Source: an uncultured Muribaculaceae bacterium
Lineage (GTDB): Bacteria > Bacteroidota > Bacteroidia > Bacteroidales > Muribaculaceae
Direction of reading: 5' to 3'
Assembly (NCBI GenBank): GCA_910585275.1
Contig: CAJUCW010000017.1
Coordinates: 1-64,000, forward strand
DNA length: 64,000 bases
This document shows, piece by piece, positions 43,689 through 52,254 of the stretch; position 1 is the stretch's first letter; each line of letters begins with the position of its first letter. Under the pieces are notes generated by a model. That model did no database searches. It was not told the origin of the DNA and was given only the letters and a program-made list of their open reading frames with translations. The position numbers and the translations under genes are program-made.

Positions 43689-45803
43689 TCACTCTTTAAT
43701 CGGCTCAAGCATCATCACCAATTCAGACTCGGCAATGTCGCATTTGTCAAACAAAAAACGCAGACAACGTAGTTTGTTCTTATTGTCCATGGATGTCCAT
43801 AAATATTTCCCGGGGGCTATCTGAGTACAATATCTAATATCCGCTTTCTTCTCAGACCAAAAATAGCCTTCCGCATCATATAAATTGTCAACGATGTCGG
43901 CATAACGCTCCGCAACAATCCCCACAACCCGCAGAAGCATATCCTTCCACGTGGTTTCCACATATTCATTACCCAACAAGCGGAAACCCTTAAGCAATCT
44001 ATTAGTCGGAGAGAAAGTTTCTTCCTCCAGAGAAATCTCCTCTACAGGCTTTTGAAGAGGTTTAAATGACGTGGTAGGCAAAGGATACAGACGCAAGAAT
44101 GAATCCACTATCTCCGCGCATCTGTTCTCCAATTCCACCTCAGTCCATTTGTCGCAAAAAGTTACGCTTCTTGTAAGACGATATTTGGAATTTTTGTAAC
44201 CGGGATGAACCACTCCTCCTATCGTCTGGCCATCGCGTTTTATCTCGAACGCCTTATTGCTCAACTCGCTGTTTATCCCTGTCAAAGTCAGATTGGCAAA
44301 CGTGTGAAGATATTGTTCTTTTATATCCTCATACTGATCCCCAAGCATGCTTTTCCAGTCACCGTTCAATGTCTGAGGCATGATATGCTCTATGGTGGCG
44401 TTCTTATTTCTCATATCACTTACCACATCGTTATATTCGCCATGCACGGAATTCTCCAAGCGTTCAAAAAGGAATACCTGAAACGGCTTAAGCATGTGGT
44501 AAGCGTCACGCGTTCTTATGGATTCAACAAACTGCAGGTCGCGTGGAATCTGATAATTGCCATCACGGCGCATAATGTGATATGCCAATATCTCGGAGTA
44601 GGTATTATATATTGGAATATTTGCGTTGTTATATTCCTCGATACTCCTCAAAACGTCTTTGTGCAACGCACAAAACACTTGCGTGAGAGCATTCCCCGGC
44701 ATATTGCATACGATACGACGTGCCAGATAATTCTCCACCAAATCAATCACTTTGTATATTTCATCTTCAGGAATATTATTGGACGATGCATATTTCAAGA
44801 ACTGGATAAAGAAAACGTTGGTTACATCCGTTTCTATGTTGCAGATGTGACGCATCTTTTCAGAAAGCCTGGAGGAAGATAATTTTGCATCTGTCACCTG
44901 CTTATAATAATGTGCGTATTCCAACATTTCAACCAATTCACACCTGCGGTCGCGACCTTCCATATATTTTTTCCACTCGAAATATATGTTTCCTAAGCGA
45001 ACAGGACGCTGCAGTTGTTGTTTCACGGTGAGATAGTCACGCAAAAATTTTGTCGGCTCGTTTTTCGTAGCGGCCTCTATCTTTTGCCAATAGTTTCTGA
45101 AACATTCTCGTTGTTCTTCCGGATTCAAAGACATCAAGAGATAATTGCGTATCTTGTCAGCCTCCGTAAGTGCCAACCCTGTAGAATTGAGACTTTCGAA
45201 GATAAGCTGGGCATCATCGTCCGCGTCCAACTCGATGGATATAATCTGTAAGCGTTCTATCGCGTCAAGCAACTGGTCAAAAGAAAGTTGTTGTGGTTTT
45301 TTCGTCAATTTATTATAGAAATGGCGGTAATTGCGGATGACTTTGGAACTTTCTTCAAAACCATCCTCTCCATTGAATATCTTGTCGTATGCTATACGGT
45401 CATTTTCAATGGGTACTAATTTAACCTTCCTCTCGGAGTTACAGAATTTGGCTTTCAAAAACACCTCATAGGCTTCTTCCAACCGCGCTTCGTCACTAAT
45501 CTCCAAAGCTTTGTCGCGTACAGCCTTTATACCTGCCAACAAAAGTAAGGATATCGTTGTCAGGCGTTGTTGACCATCTATCACAAGTCTGTTATATCCG
45601 CTATCCGCAGAGGAAGTGACAATGGAACCAAAGAAATGCGACGACCTGTTTGATAAGTTTAATTTCACCAAATCACTAAAAAGCTGGTCGCAGTTGTCTG
45701 TAAGCCAGTCGTAATTACGCTGATAAACAGGTATGACAAACTGGATTTTATGGCCTTCTATAAATTCACATAACGGCTTCGCGTAACCTTTCATTTTCAA
45801 CAC
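43689..45803 (-). CDS. DUF262/DUF1524 protein (GmrSD-like nuclease)
   Basis: 704 residues. N-terminal DUF262 (ParB/Srx-like NTP-binding) shows IPVYQRNYDWLTDNCDQLF, FFGSIV and LVIDGQQRLTTISLLLLA. The C-terminal part has the DUF1524 His-Me/HNH nuclease motif NKNATIEHIMPQTLNGDW and FANLTLTGINSELSNKAF. The pairing in one chain matches GmrSD-type restriction enzymes, which cut modified phage DNA, although other DUF262-DUF1524 proteins exist. It has a -7 box 170 bp upstream and is followed by the hybrid-protein gene, with a RhuM gene upstream: a small defence-type cluster. Confidence 0.85.
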   Translation of the reverse strand: MLKMKGYAKPLCEFIEGHKIQFVIPVYQRNYDWLTDNCDQLFSDLVKLNLSNRSSHFFGSIVTSSADSGYNRLVIDGQQRLTTISLLLLAGIKAVRDKALEISDEARLEEAYEVFLKAKFCNSERKVKLVPIENDRIAYDKIFNGEDGFEESSKVIRNYRHFYNKLTKKPQQLSFDQLLDAIERLQIISIELDADDDAQLIFESLNSTGLALTEADKIRNYLLMSLNPEEQRECFRNYWQKIEAATKNEPTKFLRDYLTVKQQLQRPVRLGNIYFEWKKYMEGRDRRCELVEMLEYAHYYKQVTDAKLSSSRLSEKMRHICNIETDVTNVFFIQFLKYASSNNIPEDEIYKVIDLVENYLARRIVCNMPGNALTQVFCALHKDVLRSIEEYNNANIPIYNTYSEILAYHIMRRDGNYQIPRDLQFVESIRTRDAYHMLKPFQVFLFERLENSVHGEYNDVVSDMRNKNATIEHIMPQTLNGDWKSMLGDQYEDIKEQYLHTFANLTLTGINSELSNKAFEIKRDGQTIGGVVHPGYKNSKYRLTRSVTFCDKWTEVELENRCAEIVDSFLRLYPLPTTSFKPLQKPVEEISLEEETFSPTNRLLKGFRLLGNEYVETTWKDMLLRVVGIVAERYADIVDNLYDAEGYFWSEKKADIRYCTQIAPGKYLWTSMDNKNKLRCLRFLFDKCDIAESELVMMLEPIKE

Positions 45804-45972
45804 TTTCCTTAATACAGAATTATTATATCATTCTCACTTCCGGAGAAACACTTGAGTTCCCTATCCGTAAGACACATCGCGTTTGTGCATTTTAAAACAA
45901 GGGTATATCTCCTGCATGTTTGACTGCATAAGCTTAAAACACACAAATAATTTATACGTTGTCAATCGATTG

Positions 45973-45980
45973 CAAATATA
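45973..45980 (-). promoter_or_regulatory. Putative -7 box of the DUF262 gene
   Basis: TATATTTG on the minus strand, 170 bp upstream of the start; no -33 TTTG at 19-21 bp. Confidence 0.4.
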
Positions 45981-46078
45981 ATGTTTTTATTCAGTTAAAT
46001 CACTATATTGAATAAAAAAAGAAACTATTTTACTTAATTATGTCTATAATAGTGTATTTCATATTGTATTTCAGCATA

Positions 46079-47077
46079 TTATATTTCAAGCAAACCTCTG
46101 ATTTCTTTGTCGAAATCGGAGTCTATTTGCTGAGTAGGGTTAAATAGGTCATATTCGGCCTCCGCTTTAGCCTTGGCTTGAGCCGCTGAAACACTCCCTT
46201 TGTTGGGAAGAATTTTATAGTCGTTGAAGGTCAGGAATTTATTGACACTTGCGGCAAACTGCTCCATATTAAACACATTGCCTCGCTCAATCTGCCCTTC
46301 GATATAGTCGAAATAAGATGTAACCGTACGTTCGAGTGAGCGTATTTCTTTCTCTGTAAGATAGTTCTTGGCGATGCTGACATCAGACTTTAATATCCTG
46401 CCTTCTGGAGCATACTTCCACGTTGTTAATCCCATGTGTGGCTTTGTATGGTCTGCTCCGGCATGGATGATTTCTGCGGCGGTATGTCCTGTAATAGCAT
46501 AGTGAAAACGGTTCTGCACCATTGCGTAGAATTCCTTTGTTGTCGGAGCGAGACGGTCATAGTCAACGCTACACTCAGCATAAATATCGGTTATCTGCTG
46601 CCAAATGCGACGTTCGCTGGCGCGTATGGATCTTACACGCTCCAATAGTTCGCGGAAATAATCCTTTCCAAATACAGCATCTCCCTGTTTCAGACGCTCA
46701 TCATCAAGAACAAATCCTTTACGGATAAATTCATTCAGTACTCGGGTAGCCCACTGGCGGAACCTGGTAGCCTTTTGACTGTTTACACGATAGCCAACAC
46801 TGATAATAGCATCAAGAGAATAAAACGTTTGTTCTCGCTTGACCTGACGTTTACCTTCCCGTTGAACTATTAAGTTTTTCTTAATAGTTGCCTCAGGGGC
46901 CAGCTCGTTAGTCTCATATATATTTTTGAGATGTTGGTTTATTGCAGGAATAGACACATCAAACAATTCAGCCATAGCTTTCTGAGTAAGCCATAGTGTC
47001 TCATTCTCAACATAAGCCTGTACCGTCCCCGAATTATCGGGCAAATTATAGAGTATAAACTGAATTTCTTTTGCCAT
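46079..47077 (-). CDS. RhuM-family protein
   Basis: 332 residues. The N-terminal half is the RhuM domain: LPDNSGTVQAYVENETLWLT, QKAMAELFDVSIPAINQHLKNIYE, then TFYSLDAIISVGYRVNSQKATRFRQWA and VLNEFIRKGFVLDDERLK. The C-terminal part has a helical section with VRSIRASERRIWQQITDIYAECSVDY. The family was first named from Salmonella pathogenicity island 3, but most members are found near restriction-modification and other defence genes. Function unknown. Monocistronic by layout, with a -7 box 134 bp upstream. Confidence 0.88.
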   Translation of the reverse strand: MAKEIQFILYNLPDNSGTVQAYVENETLWLTQKAMAELFDVSIPAINQHLKNIYETNELAPEATIKKNLIVQREGKRQVKREQTFYSLDAIISVGYRVNSQKATRFRQWATRVLNEFIRKGFVLDDERLKQGDAVFGKDYFRELLERVRSIRASERRIWQQITDIYAECSVDYDRLAPTTKEFYAMVQNRFHYAITGHTAAEIIHAGADHTKPHMGLTTWKYAPEGRILKSDVSIAKNYLTEKEIRSLERTVTSYFDYIEGQIERGNVFNMEQFAASVNKFLTFNDYKILPNKGSVSAAQAKAKAEAEYDLFNPTQQIDSDFDKEIRGLLEI

Positions 47078-47210
47078 AATTATTATCCGTTAAATCTAAG
47101 AGCTGTAATCCACACATTCCAGATTCGCTTTTTGCAGATTCCATGCATCGCATACAAACCACATACGGGCCTTCCTACAAGAAAAAAGTGTCATGCCGTT
47201 TCGTATAACG

Positions 47211-47218
47211 CAAATTTA
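47211..47218 (-). promoter_or_regulatory. Putative -7 box of the RhuM gene
   Basis: TAAATTTG on the minus strand, 134 bp upstream of the start. No clear -33 element. Confidence 0.4.
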
Positions 47219-47346
47219 GTGATTTATGCCGTAATAAAGAAATAATCCTTCTTATGTTTTTGCTATGCGCGGATTAGAATTAGAGGGGAAGGTTTAATCC
47301 GGAGGACGTTTTTTAGGTTTATTTATCGATTTAATTGGCAAACGGT

Positions 47347-47354
47347 TAAATTTG
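47347..47354 (+). promoter_or_regulatory. Putative -7 box of the Spy-like gene
   Basis: TAAATTTG, 96 bp upstream of the start; a TTTA 21 bp further upstream (47322-47325) could be a weak -33 element. Confidence 0.45.
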
Positions 47355-47449
47355 AGTTAAACGCAAGGGCGCAAATAAACGGTCGGCTGTTATTTCAGTC
47401 AAAGAAGCGTACGGAACGAAAAAAAGAATTTAGAATAATAAAACAATAA

Positions 47450-48055
47450 ATGATGAAAAAGACAATTTTAAGTCTGGCATTTGCCGCAATCTCTCTCGTA
47501 GCCTTCAATGGAATAGCCCAGACCAACAATGACAACACCTGCAATGTTTCCAATAAAGAGTGCGTAAACAAAAGCACTTGCATCAACGGAAATAAATGCG
47601 TAAACGCAAATAAAAGCTGCCCTAAGGCCGGCAACACCTGCCAGGCAGGTAAACGCGCAAAGGCAAATCCTTTTGAGGGAATCAACCTTACCGACGCACA
47701 GAAGAGCCAGCTTCAGCAGCTCGACACCAAGCGCAAAGCTGCCCGCCGGGAGCAGGCCCAGGCAAAGAAGGATATGAAACAGCGTAACGACTCCGCCCGC
47801 AAGGCAGACCGCGTCGCTTCCAAGAAAGCATATCTTGAAGAAATCAAGGCCATCGTGGGTCCGGAGAACTATGTGGTTTTCCTTGAAAACATGTATTTAA
47901 ACGGAGGTAACGGCCACGGCAACAAGGCAGCCATCGGCCAGCGCCACGGCGACAAAGCCAAAGGCATGAAGAAAGGCCACGGTGACCGTCGCGGCAAAAA
48001 CGGAAAGCAGCACGCGGCCGTAAAAAATACTGAAAAGGCAAAAGCCAATTCATAA
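47450..48055 (+). CDS. Cys-rich Spy/CpxP-like periplasmic protein (DUF4890 type)
   Basis: 201 residues; signal peptide ending near NGIAQ (residue 24). The mature N-terminus has six Cys at a regular 6-7 residue spacing (residues about 31-65: TCNVSNKEC, STC, NKC, KSC, NTC). An LTxxQ motif follows (NLTDAQKSQLQQLD, about 80), as in Spy and CpxP chaperones, then a basic helical region and a Gly/His/Lys-rich tail (GGNGHGNKAAIGQRHGDK). Such helices bind unfolded proteins or metals in the periplasm; the Cys ladder is unusual for the family and suggests metal binding or cross-linking. Followed by a strong terminator. Confidence 0.75.
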   Translation: MMKKTILSLAFAAISLVAFNGIAQTNNDNTCNVSNKECVNKSTCINGNKCVNANKSCPKAGNTCQAGKRAKANPFEGINLTDAQKSQLQQLDTKRKAARREQAQAKKDMKQRNDSARKADRVASKKAYLEEIKAIVGPENYVVFLENMYLNGGNGHGNKAAIGQRHGDKAKGMKKGHGDRRGKNGKQHAAVKNTEKAKANS

Positions 48056-48088
48056 ATAAGACTGAATAGACAGTAACCGATAAACCCG

Positions 48089-48135
48089 GAAAGGGGCGAA
48101 CGGAATCTAATCCGCTCTCCCCTTTCTTTGTTTTT
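48089..48135 (+). terminator. Strong terminator after the Cys-rich gene
   Basis: Stem GAAAGGGG/CCCCTTTC (48089-48096 with 48119-48126) with an inner CGGA/TCCG, followed by CTTTGTTTTT-like T-rich sequence. It lies between convergent genes and may work in both directions. Confidence 0.8.
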
Positions 48136-48146
48136 ATACATGGAAT

Positions 48147-50609
48147 TTATCTTGCCGGAATATCGACTTCGGTCTCACGGCCCTTTATCAGATAGTCGGT
48201 GAAATAATCTACCATTCTCCAGTAGAAATATTCGTCCATGTGTCCGAATCCGTGGCGTTGCGTGGGGAGAAGGAGGAAATCGAAACGCTTGTTGGCGTTG
48301 ATGAGGGCATTTGCCACGCGGATGGAGTTGCCCGGATGCACGTTGTTGTCAATGTCGCCATGCACGAGCATAAGATGCCCTTTGAGGTTGCGTGCAATCT
48401 CGGGATTCGTGCGGATTTCATATACGAACGTCGTGTCGCCTTTTTCATCCACTTTTTCCTTGACTCCGTGGTGCGTCTCGCTCCACCAACGGTTGTAAAT
48501 CCTGTTGTCGTGGTTTCCGGCGCAGGATACGGCAGCCTTGAAGAAATCGGGATATTTAAGGATGGCTGCCGTTGACATGAAACCGCCGCCCGAATGCCCG
48601 TGGATGCCCACACGGTTGATGTCGATATATTTATGGCGTGCCGCAAGTTGCTCGATAGCGGCCTTCTGGTCGGCAAGTCCGTAGTCGCGGAGATTGCCGT
48701 AACCGTAATTGTGATACCATTTGGAACGGTCGGGATGACCTCCACGGTTTCCGACGGTTATGACCACAAAACCCGCCTGGGCAAGACGGTCGGTACGCAC
48801 CGACATACGGGTATAGGGATAGTTGGTGGCCTCCACCTGCGGGCCCGGATATACATAGTCGATTATCGGATAAGACTTTTCGGGGTCGAAATCAAACGGT
48901 TTATACATCACTCCGTAAAGGTCGGTGACACCGTCGGCTGCCTTCACCTTGAATGTTTCGGGAAACTTGTAGCCGTTCGCAAAAAGCTGGTTGAAATCGG
49001 AACGCTCCAGCGTCATCACTTTCTTGCCGGCAATGTCATAGAGAGCTGTTTCGGGTACGGTATCCACTCTCGAGAAATTATCTACAAAATAGCGGGCATC
49101 GTCGTCAACGATAGGGGTATGGAAATATTCCCCTTTGTCCAGACGCTTCACCGGGCCTCCGTCAAGACCCACTGAATAAAGATGCTGGTAATAGGGATTC
49201 TCGTCTTTCTCCTTACCCATTGCTGTGAAATAGACGGTGCGGCGCGGTTCGTCAACGTTCAGGATGCGATGCACGTGCCATGGGCCATCGGTAAGTTTTC
49301 GCTTTAGATTGCCTTTGCCGTCATAGAGGTAAAGGTGCGCCCAGCCGTCGCGCTCGCTCCATTGGATAAGTTCCTTGCCGTTGCCTATGGCGGATAGAGG
49401 GCGAACTTCCTGATACGTGTTCATGCGCTCTTCGATAAGCGGCACAATCGAATCCTCGCCTACAGTATAGGAACAGATGTCTATACGGTGAAGGTCGCGG
49501 CTCGAACGCGTCACGAAAAAGCGGTTGTCATCGCCAAGCCATACGGAAGGCACGTCATAGTTATGGCGGTCCTTATGAAGACGCGGACGGCTTGCAAGCG
49601 ATAGCGACTGATGCTTGAAACGGTCGGTCTTGATTTCCTTGCGCGAATTGTCGGCCATGTCAAAGAGATAAAGGTGATATATCGGAGCCTCCATTTCTCC
49701 CGGCATCTGATACTTGTAAGACTCAAGAGTTGGACGTGGGTCTGCAACAGAATTTATTACCCAGAGTTCCTTTACATCCCGTTTATCATCCACAACGGTA
49801 GCGAAATGGCGCGAATCGGGCGACCACAGCCCCCACACCCCTTTCCGTTTTCCGTTGCAAAGGGTGTCGGTATTGAGAAGACTGTAAGGCTGGCCATAGC
49901 CGAAATCTTTCTGTCCGTCGGTAGTAATCCTTATTTCCGTTATCGTGGAGTCGTTTTCATTCTTCTTCAATTTCTCGTAGTCCTCACGGCTCATGCGGTA
50001 AAGGTCGAGGTCCTTTGCATAAACCACCGTCTTTCCGTCAGGCGACACGGAAGCCCAGTCAAGTTCCTTAGTTTCCTTTTTCTTATCTTTAAGGTGGGTA
50101 AGCTTACCGTTGTTCATGTCGTAGGAAAAATAGAACACCTCTTTCTCCCCGTTCTTGGGTTTAACTTCTTTTCCCTCGTCGTCTGTATAAGGTTTGGCAT
50201 CCTGCGAAGATTTCACCTCAAATGTGAACGTATGGCCGTCGTCGGCCACGTCGAGATTATATATCGGGAGGGAAGCGCCGATATACGGGTCTTTCACAAT
50301 CTCCGTGAGCTGGGCGGCAAGACGGTCATGGTCGAAAAGCGGCCTTTTGCTACGTGCCACGGGGTCAACCACATACCATTTGGTCCCTTCCCCCGTCTTG
50401 TAGGAATACCAGAATTTATTACCCGATTTAAACCAATGAGGGTCAACGGTTGTGGAAAAAAGCATGTTGGGAAGTTTCGAGCCGGCAAAACGTTGTGCGA
50501 GTTCGTAGGGATTCCCGTCTTCATGCGTGCCCTGCGCCTCTATTCCGACGGGCAGGCAAAGGGATGCGGCAAGCCCCAAGGCGGCCAGCATGTTAAGATG
50601 TTTTCTCAT
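48147..50609 (-). CDS. S9-family dipeptidyl-peptidase (DPP IV-like)
   Basis: 820 residues from ATG 50609, which gives a clean signal peptide ending near GIEAQG; an in-frame ATG at 50669 gives an unlikely leader. N-terminal eight-bladed propeller (DPPIV_N: WSPDSRHFATVVDDKRDVKELWVI, VWLGDDNRFFVTRSSRDLHRIDI, EWSERDGW-like IQWSERDGWAHLYLYD). C-terminal alpha/beta hydrolase: catalytic Ser673 in GIHGHSGGGF, Asp754 in HGDIDNNVHP, His786 in TQRHGFG. It releases dipeptides, probably after Pro or Ala, in the periplasm. Single gene with its own consensus promoter. Confidence 0.92.
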   Translation of the reverse strand: MRKHLNMLAALGLAASLCLPVGIEAQGTHEDGNPYELAQRFAGSKLPNMLFSTTVDPHWFKSGNKFWYSYKTGEGTKWYVVDPVARSKRPLFDHDRLAAQLTEIVKDPYIGASLPIYNLDVADDGHTFTFEVKSSQDAKPYTDDEGKEVKPKNGEKEVFYFSYDMNNGKLTHLKDKKKETKELDWASVSPDGKTVVYAKDLDLYRMSREDYEKLKKNENDSTITEIRITTDGQKDFGYGQPYSLLNTDTLCNGKRKGVWGLWSPDSRHFATVVDDKRDVKELWVINSVADPRPTLESYKYQMPGEMEAPIYHLYLFDMADNSRKEIKTDRFKHQSLSLASRPRLHKDRHNYDVPSVWLGDDNRFFVTRSSRDLHRIDICSYTVGEDSIVPLIEERMNTYQEVRPLSAIGNGKELIQWSERDGWAHLYLYDGKGNLKRKLTDGPWHVHRILNVDEPRRTVYFTAMGKEKDENPYYQHLYSVGLDGGPVKRLDKGEYFHTPIVDDDARYFVDNFSRVDTVPETALYDIAGKKVMTLERSDFNQLFANGYKFPETFKVKAADGVTDLYGVMYKPFDFDPEKSYPIIDYVYPGPQVEATNYPYTRMSVRTDRLAQAGFVVITVGNRGGHPDRSKWYHNYGYGNLRDYGLADQKAAIEQLAARHKYIDINRVGIHGHSGGGFMSTAAILKYPDFFKAAVSCAGNHDNRIYNRWWSETHHGVKEKVDEKGDTTFVYEIRTNPEIARNLKGHLMLVHGDIDNNVHPGNSIRVANALINANKRFDFLLLPTQRHGFGHMDEYFYWRMVDYFTDYLIKGRETEVDIPAR

Positions 50610-50683
50610 TCCTTTTACGATTGATGTAGGTTGAACTGTATATTTATTCGATAAGAACTCCCCTCTCATCTAATAAACAGCCA

Positions 50684-50715
50684 CAAATTTAGCAAATCCC
50701 GCGAGGCTATACAAA
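50684..50715 (-). promoter_or_regulatory. Promoter of the S9 peptidase gene
   Basis: On the minus strand TTTG (50715-50712), 20 bp, TAAATTTG (50691-50684). Full consensus, 75 bp upstream of the 50609 start; it also argues against the 50669 start, which would sit only about 15 bp after the box. Confidence 0.8.
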
Positions 50716-50797
50716 TTATGTGCATATAAAATTTTCGGTAAAATGATTGAAAATCTACGTAACGGCAAACTCTCCAACCAATATGAGGGAATTTTTG

Positions 50798-50805
50798 TAA
50801 ATTTG
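50798..50805 (+). promoter_or_regulatory. Putative -7 box of the fosmidomycin-resistance-type gene
   Basis: TAAATTTG, 41 bp upstream of the start. No -33 TTTG at the usual distance. Confidence 0.5.
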
Positions 50806-50846
50806 CATCCCCGAAACAACTACATCAATAATCGCGCAAAAGCACA

Positions 50847-52070
50847 ATGAACAACACACTGACCAAACTCAGAAAAATATCGAAGGAATCCACATTCCCG
50901 ATTTTGCTTGCACTTTGCTGCGTGCATGGACTCAACGACCTCATACAGTCTATCGTCGCAGCCGTCTATCCCATGCTTAAAGAAGACCTTTCGCTCTCTT
51001 TCGGGCAAATAGGCCTGATAACGCTTGTCTATCAGATAGCATCCTCCGTTTTCCAACCTGTAGTAGGCCTTGCGTTCGACAAACGTCCTTTTGTAGGCAG
51101 CCTACCCATGGGAATGGTGTTCAGCACTATAGGCATCGTAGTTTTCGCCTTCTCCATGTCGATGGCGAGTGTGCTGCTCGCAGTCTTCCTCGTCGGTGTA
51201 GGATCATCCACCACCCATCCGGAAGCATCGCGCATAACGTCGCTCGCCAGCCACGGACGGAGAGGCCTGGCGCAATCGATATTCCAGGTCGGCGGAAATT
51301 TCGGAACTTCGATAGGGCCGCTTCTGGTAGCCCTCATCGTTGCCCCAAACGGTAGAAGATACATACTCTGTTTCCTCGTTGTCTCCGTTTTGGCTTTTTA
51401 CGCCATGCGACCTATCTGCCGGTGGTATTCCTCATATCTCGCCGACATCAAAAGCGGGGCGTCATGCAAAGTTTCCTACCGCAAGCGTCCGCTCTCCCCG
51501 CGACGCACTCTTTTCGTAATAGGCGTGCTGATGGTGCTGATATTCTCGAAATACATCTACATGGCGAGTCTCACCAATTATTACACGTTCTATCTTATCG
51601 AACGTTTCGGCGTGAGCATCAAGGCATCGCAGATATTCCTCTTTGTCTTTCTTGTGGCCACGGCGGCAGGCACCCTTGTCGGGGGGCCTGTAGGCGACCG
51701 CTACGGACGCAAACCGGTGATATGGGCTTCAATACTCGGCACCGCCCCCTTCAGCCTCGCCATGCCCCATTGCGGACTCGCAATGACGGTAATTCTCAGT
51801 TTCTGCGTAGGCTTCATGCTTTCATCGGCCTTTCCCGCAATCCTACTCTATTCGCAGGAATTACTGCCCAACAAACTCGGACTGGTGTCGGGTCTCTTCT
51901 TCGGGTTCGCATTCGGAGTGGCGGGAGTGGCTTCGGCAATTTTAGGAGATTTCGCCGACACCTACGGCATAAACGCCGTCTATGACTTCTGTGCCTATAT
52001 GCCGCTCCTCGGCCTTGTAGCCTGCTTCCTTCCGAACCTCAAGAAACTCCCCGGCGAAGCAAATCTATAA
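50847..52070 (+). CDS. fsr: MFS exporter, fosmidomycin-resistance (Fsr) type
   Basis: 407 residues with twelve membrane helices. The phrases SSTTHPEASRITSLASHGRRG and LAQSIFQVGGNFGTSIGPLL are the signature of the Fsr subgroup, along with LCCVHGLNDLIQSIVAAVYPML near the start. Proton-coupled export; in E. coli Fsr gives fosmidomycin resistance, the native substrate being unknown. Divergent from the S9 peptidase gene. Confidence 0.88.
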   Translation: MNNTLTKLRKISKESTFPILLALCCVHGLNDLIQSIVAAVYPMLKEDLSLSFGQIGLITLVYQIASSVFQPVVGLAFDKRPFVGSLPMGMVFSTIGIVVFAFSMSMASVLLAVFLVGVGSSTTHPEASRITSLASHGRRGLAQSIFQVGGNFGTSIGPLLVALIVAPNGRRYILCFLVVSVLAFYAMRPICRWYSSYLADIKSGASCKVSYRKRPLSPRRTLFVIGVLMVLIFSKYIYMASLTNYYTFYLIERFGVSIKASQIFLFVFLVATAAGTLVGGPVGDRYGRKPVIWASILGTAPFSLAMPHCGLAMTVILSFCVGFMLSSAFPAILLYSQELLPNKLGLVSGLFFGFAFGVAGVASAILGDFADTYGINAVYDFCAYMPLLGLVACFLPNLKKLPGEANL

Positions 52071-52114
52071 ATACAAAGAGCCGACGAATGCGGTGCAAAA
52101 GGGAAATACGTTCT

Positions 52115-52177
52115 AAAAATGTCGCCTGACGTCTCAAAAATGTCGCCTGACGTCTCAAAAATGTCGCCTGACGTCTC
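52115..52177 (+). repeat. Three perfect 21-bp tandem repeats
   Basis: Three identical units (52115-52135, 52136-52156, 52157-52177), each with the palindrome GACGTC. Unit length is 7 codons; from the first ATG (52119) one frame reads MSPDVSK three times, then WCYAISCFASAL and a stop. They end 17 bp before the -33 element of the beta-galactosidase promoter, so they may be repeated activator or repressor sites. Confidence 0.8.
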
Positions 52178-52194
52178 AAAATGGTGTTATGCTA

Positions 52195-52225
52195 TTTCCT
52201 GTTTTGCATCTGCTTTATAATTTTG
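52195..52225 (+). promoter_or_regulatory. Promoter of the GH2 beta-galactosidase operon
   Basis: TTTC (52195-52198), 19 bp, TAATTTTG (52218-52225): full -7 match and three of four at -33. The start codon is 29 bp downstream. Confidence 0.6.
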
Positions 52226-52254
52226 CATCCGTATCAACTTCAATACAGTCCATC

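Larger units (their letters stand above)
47078..47449. other. Divergent intergenic region with two -7 boxes
   Basis: Carries TAAATTTG on the minus strand at 47211-47218 for the RhuM gene and TAAATTTG on the plus strand at 47347-47354 for the Cys-rich gene. Nothing else was recognised. Confidence 0.45.

Noticed and set aside
49611..50624. A 337-codon plus-strand frame opposite the S9 peptidase
   Set aside because: Antisense to an enzyme with an intact catalytic triad; composition is not protein-like.
50610..50669. Upstream start for the S9 peptidase
   Set aside because: The extra residues are not signal-like and the start would fall about 15 bp from the -7 box; ATG 50609 gives a clean signal peptide.
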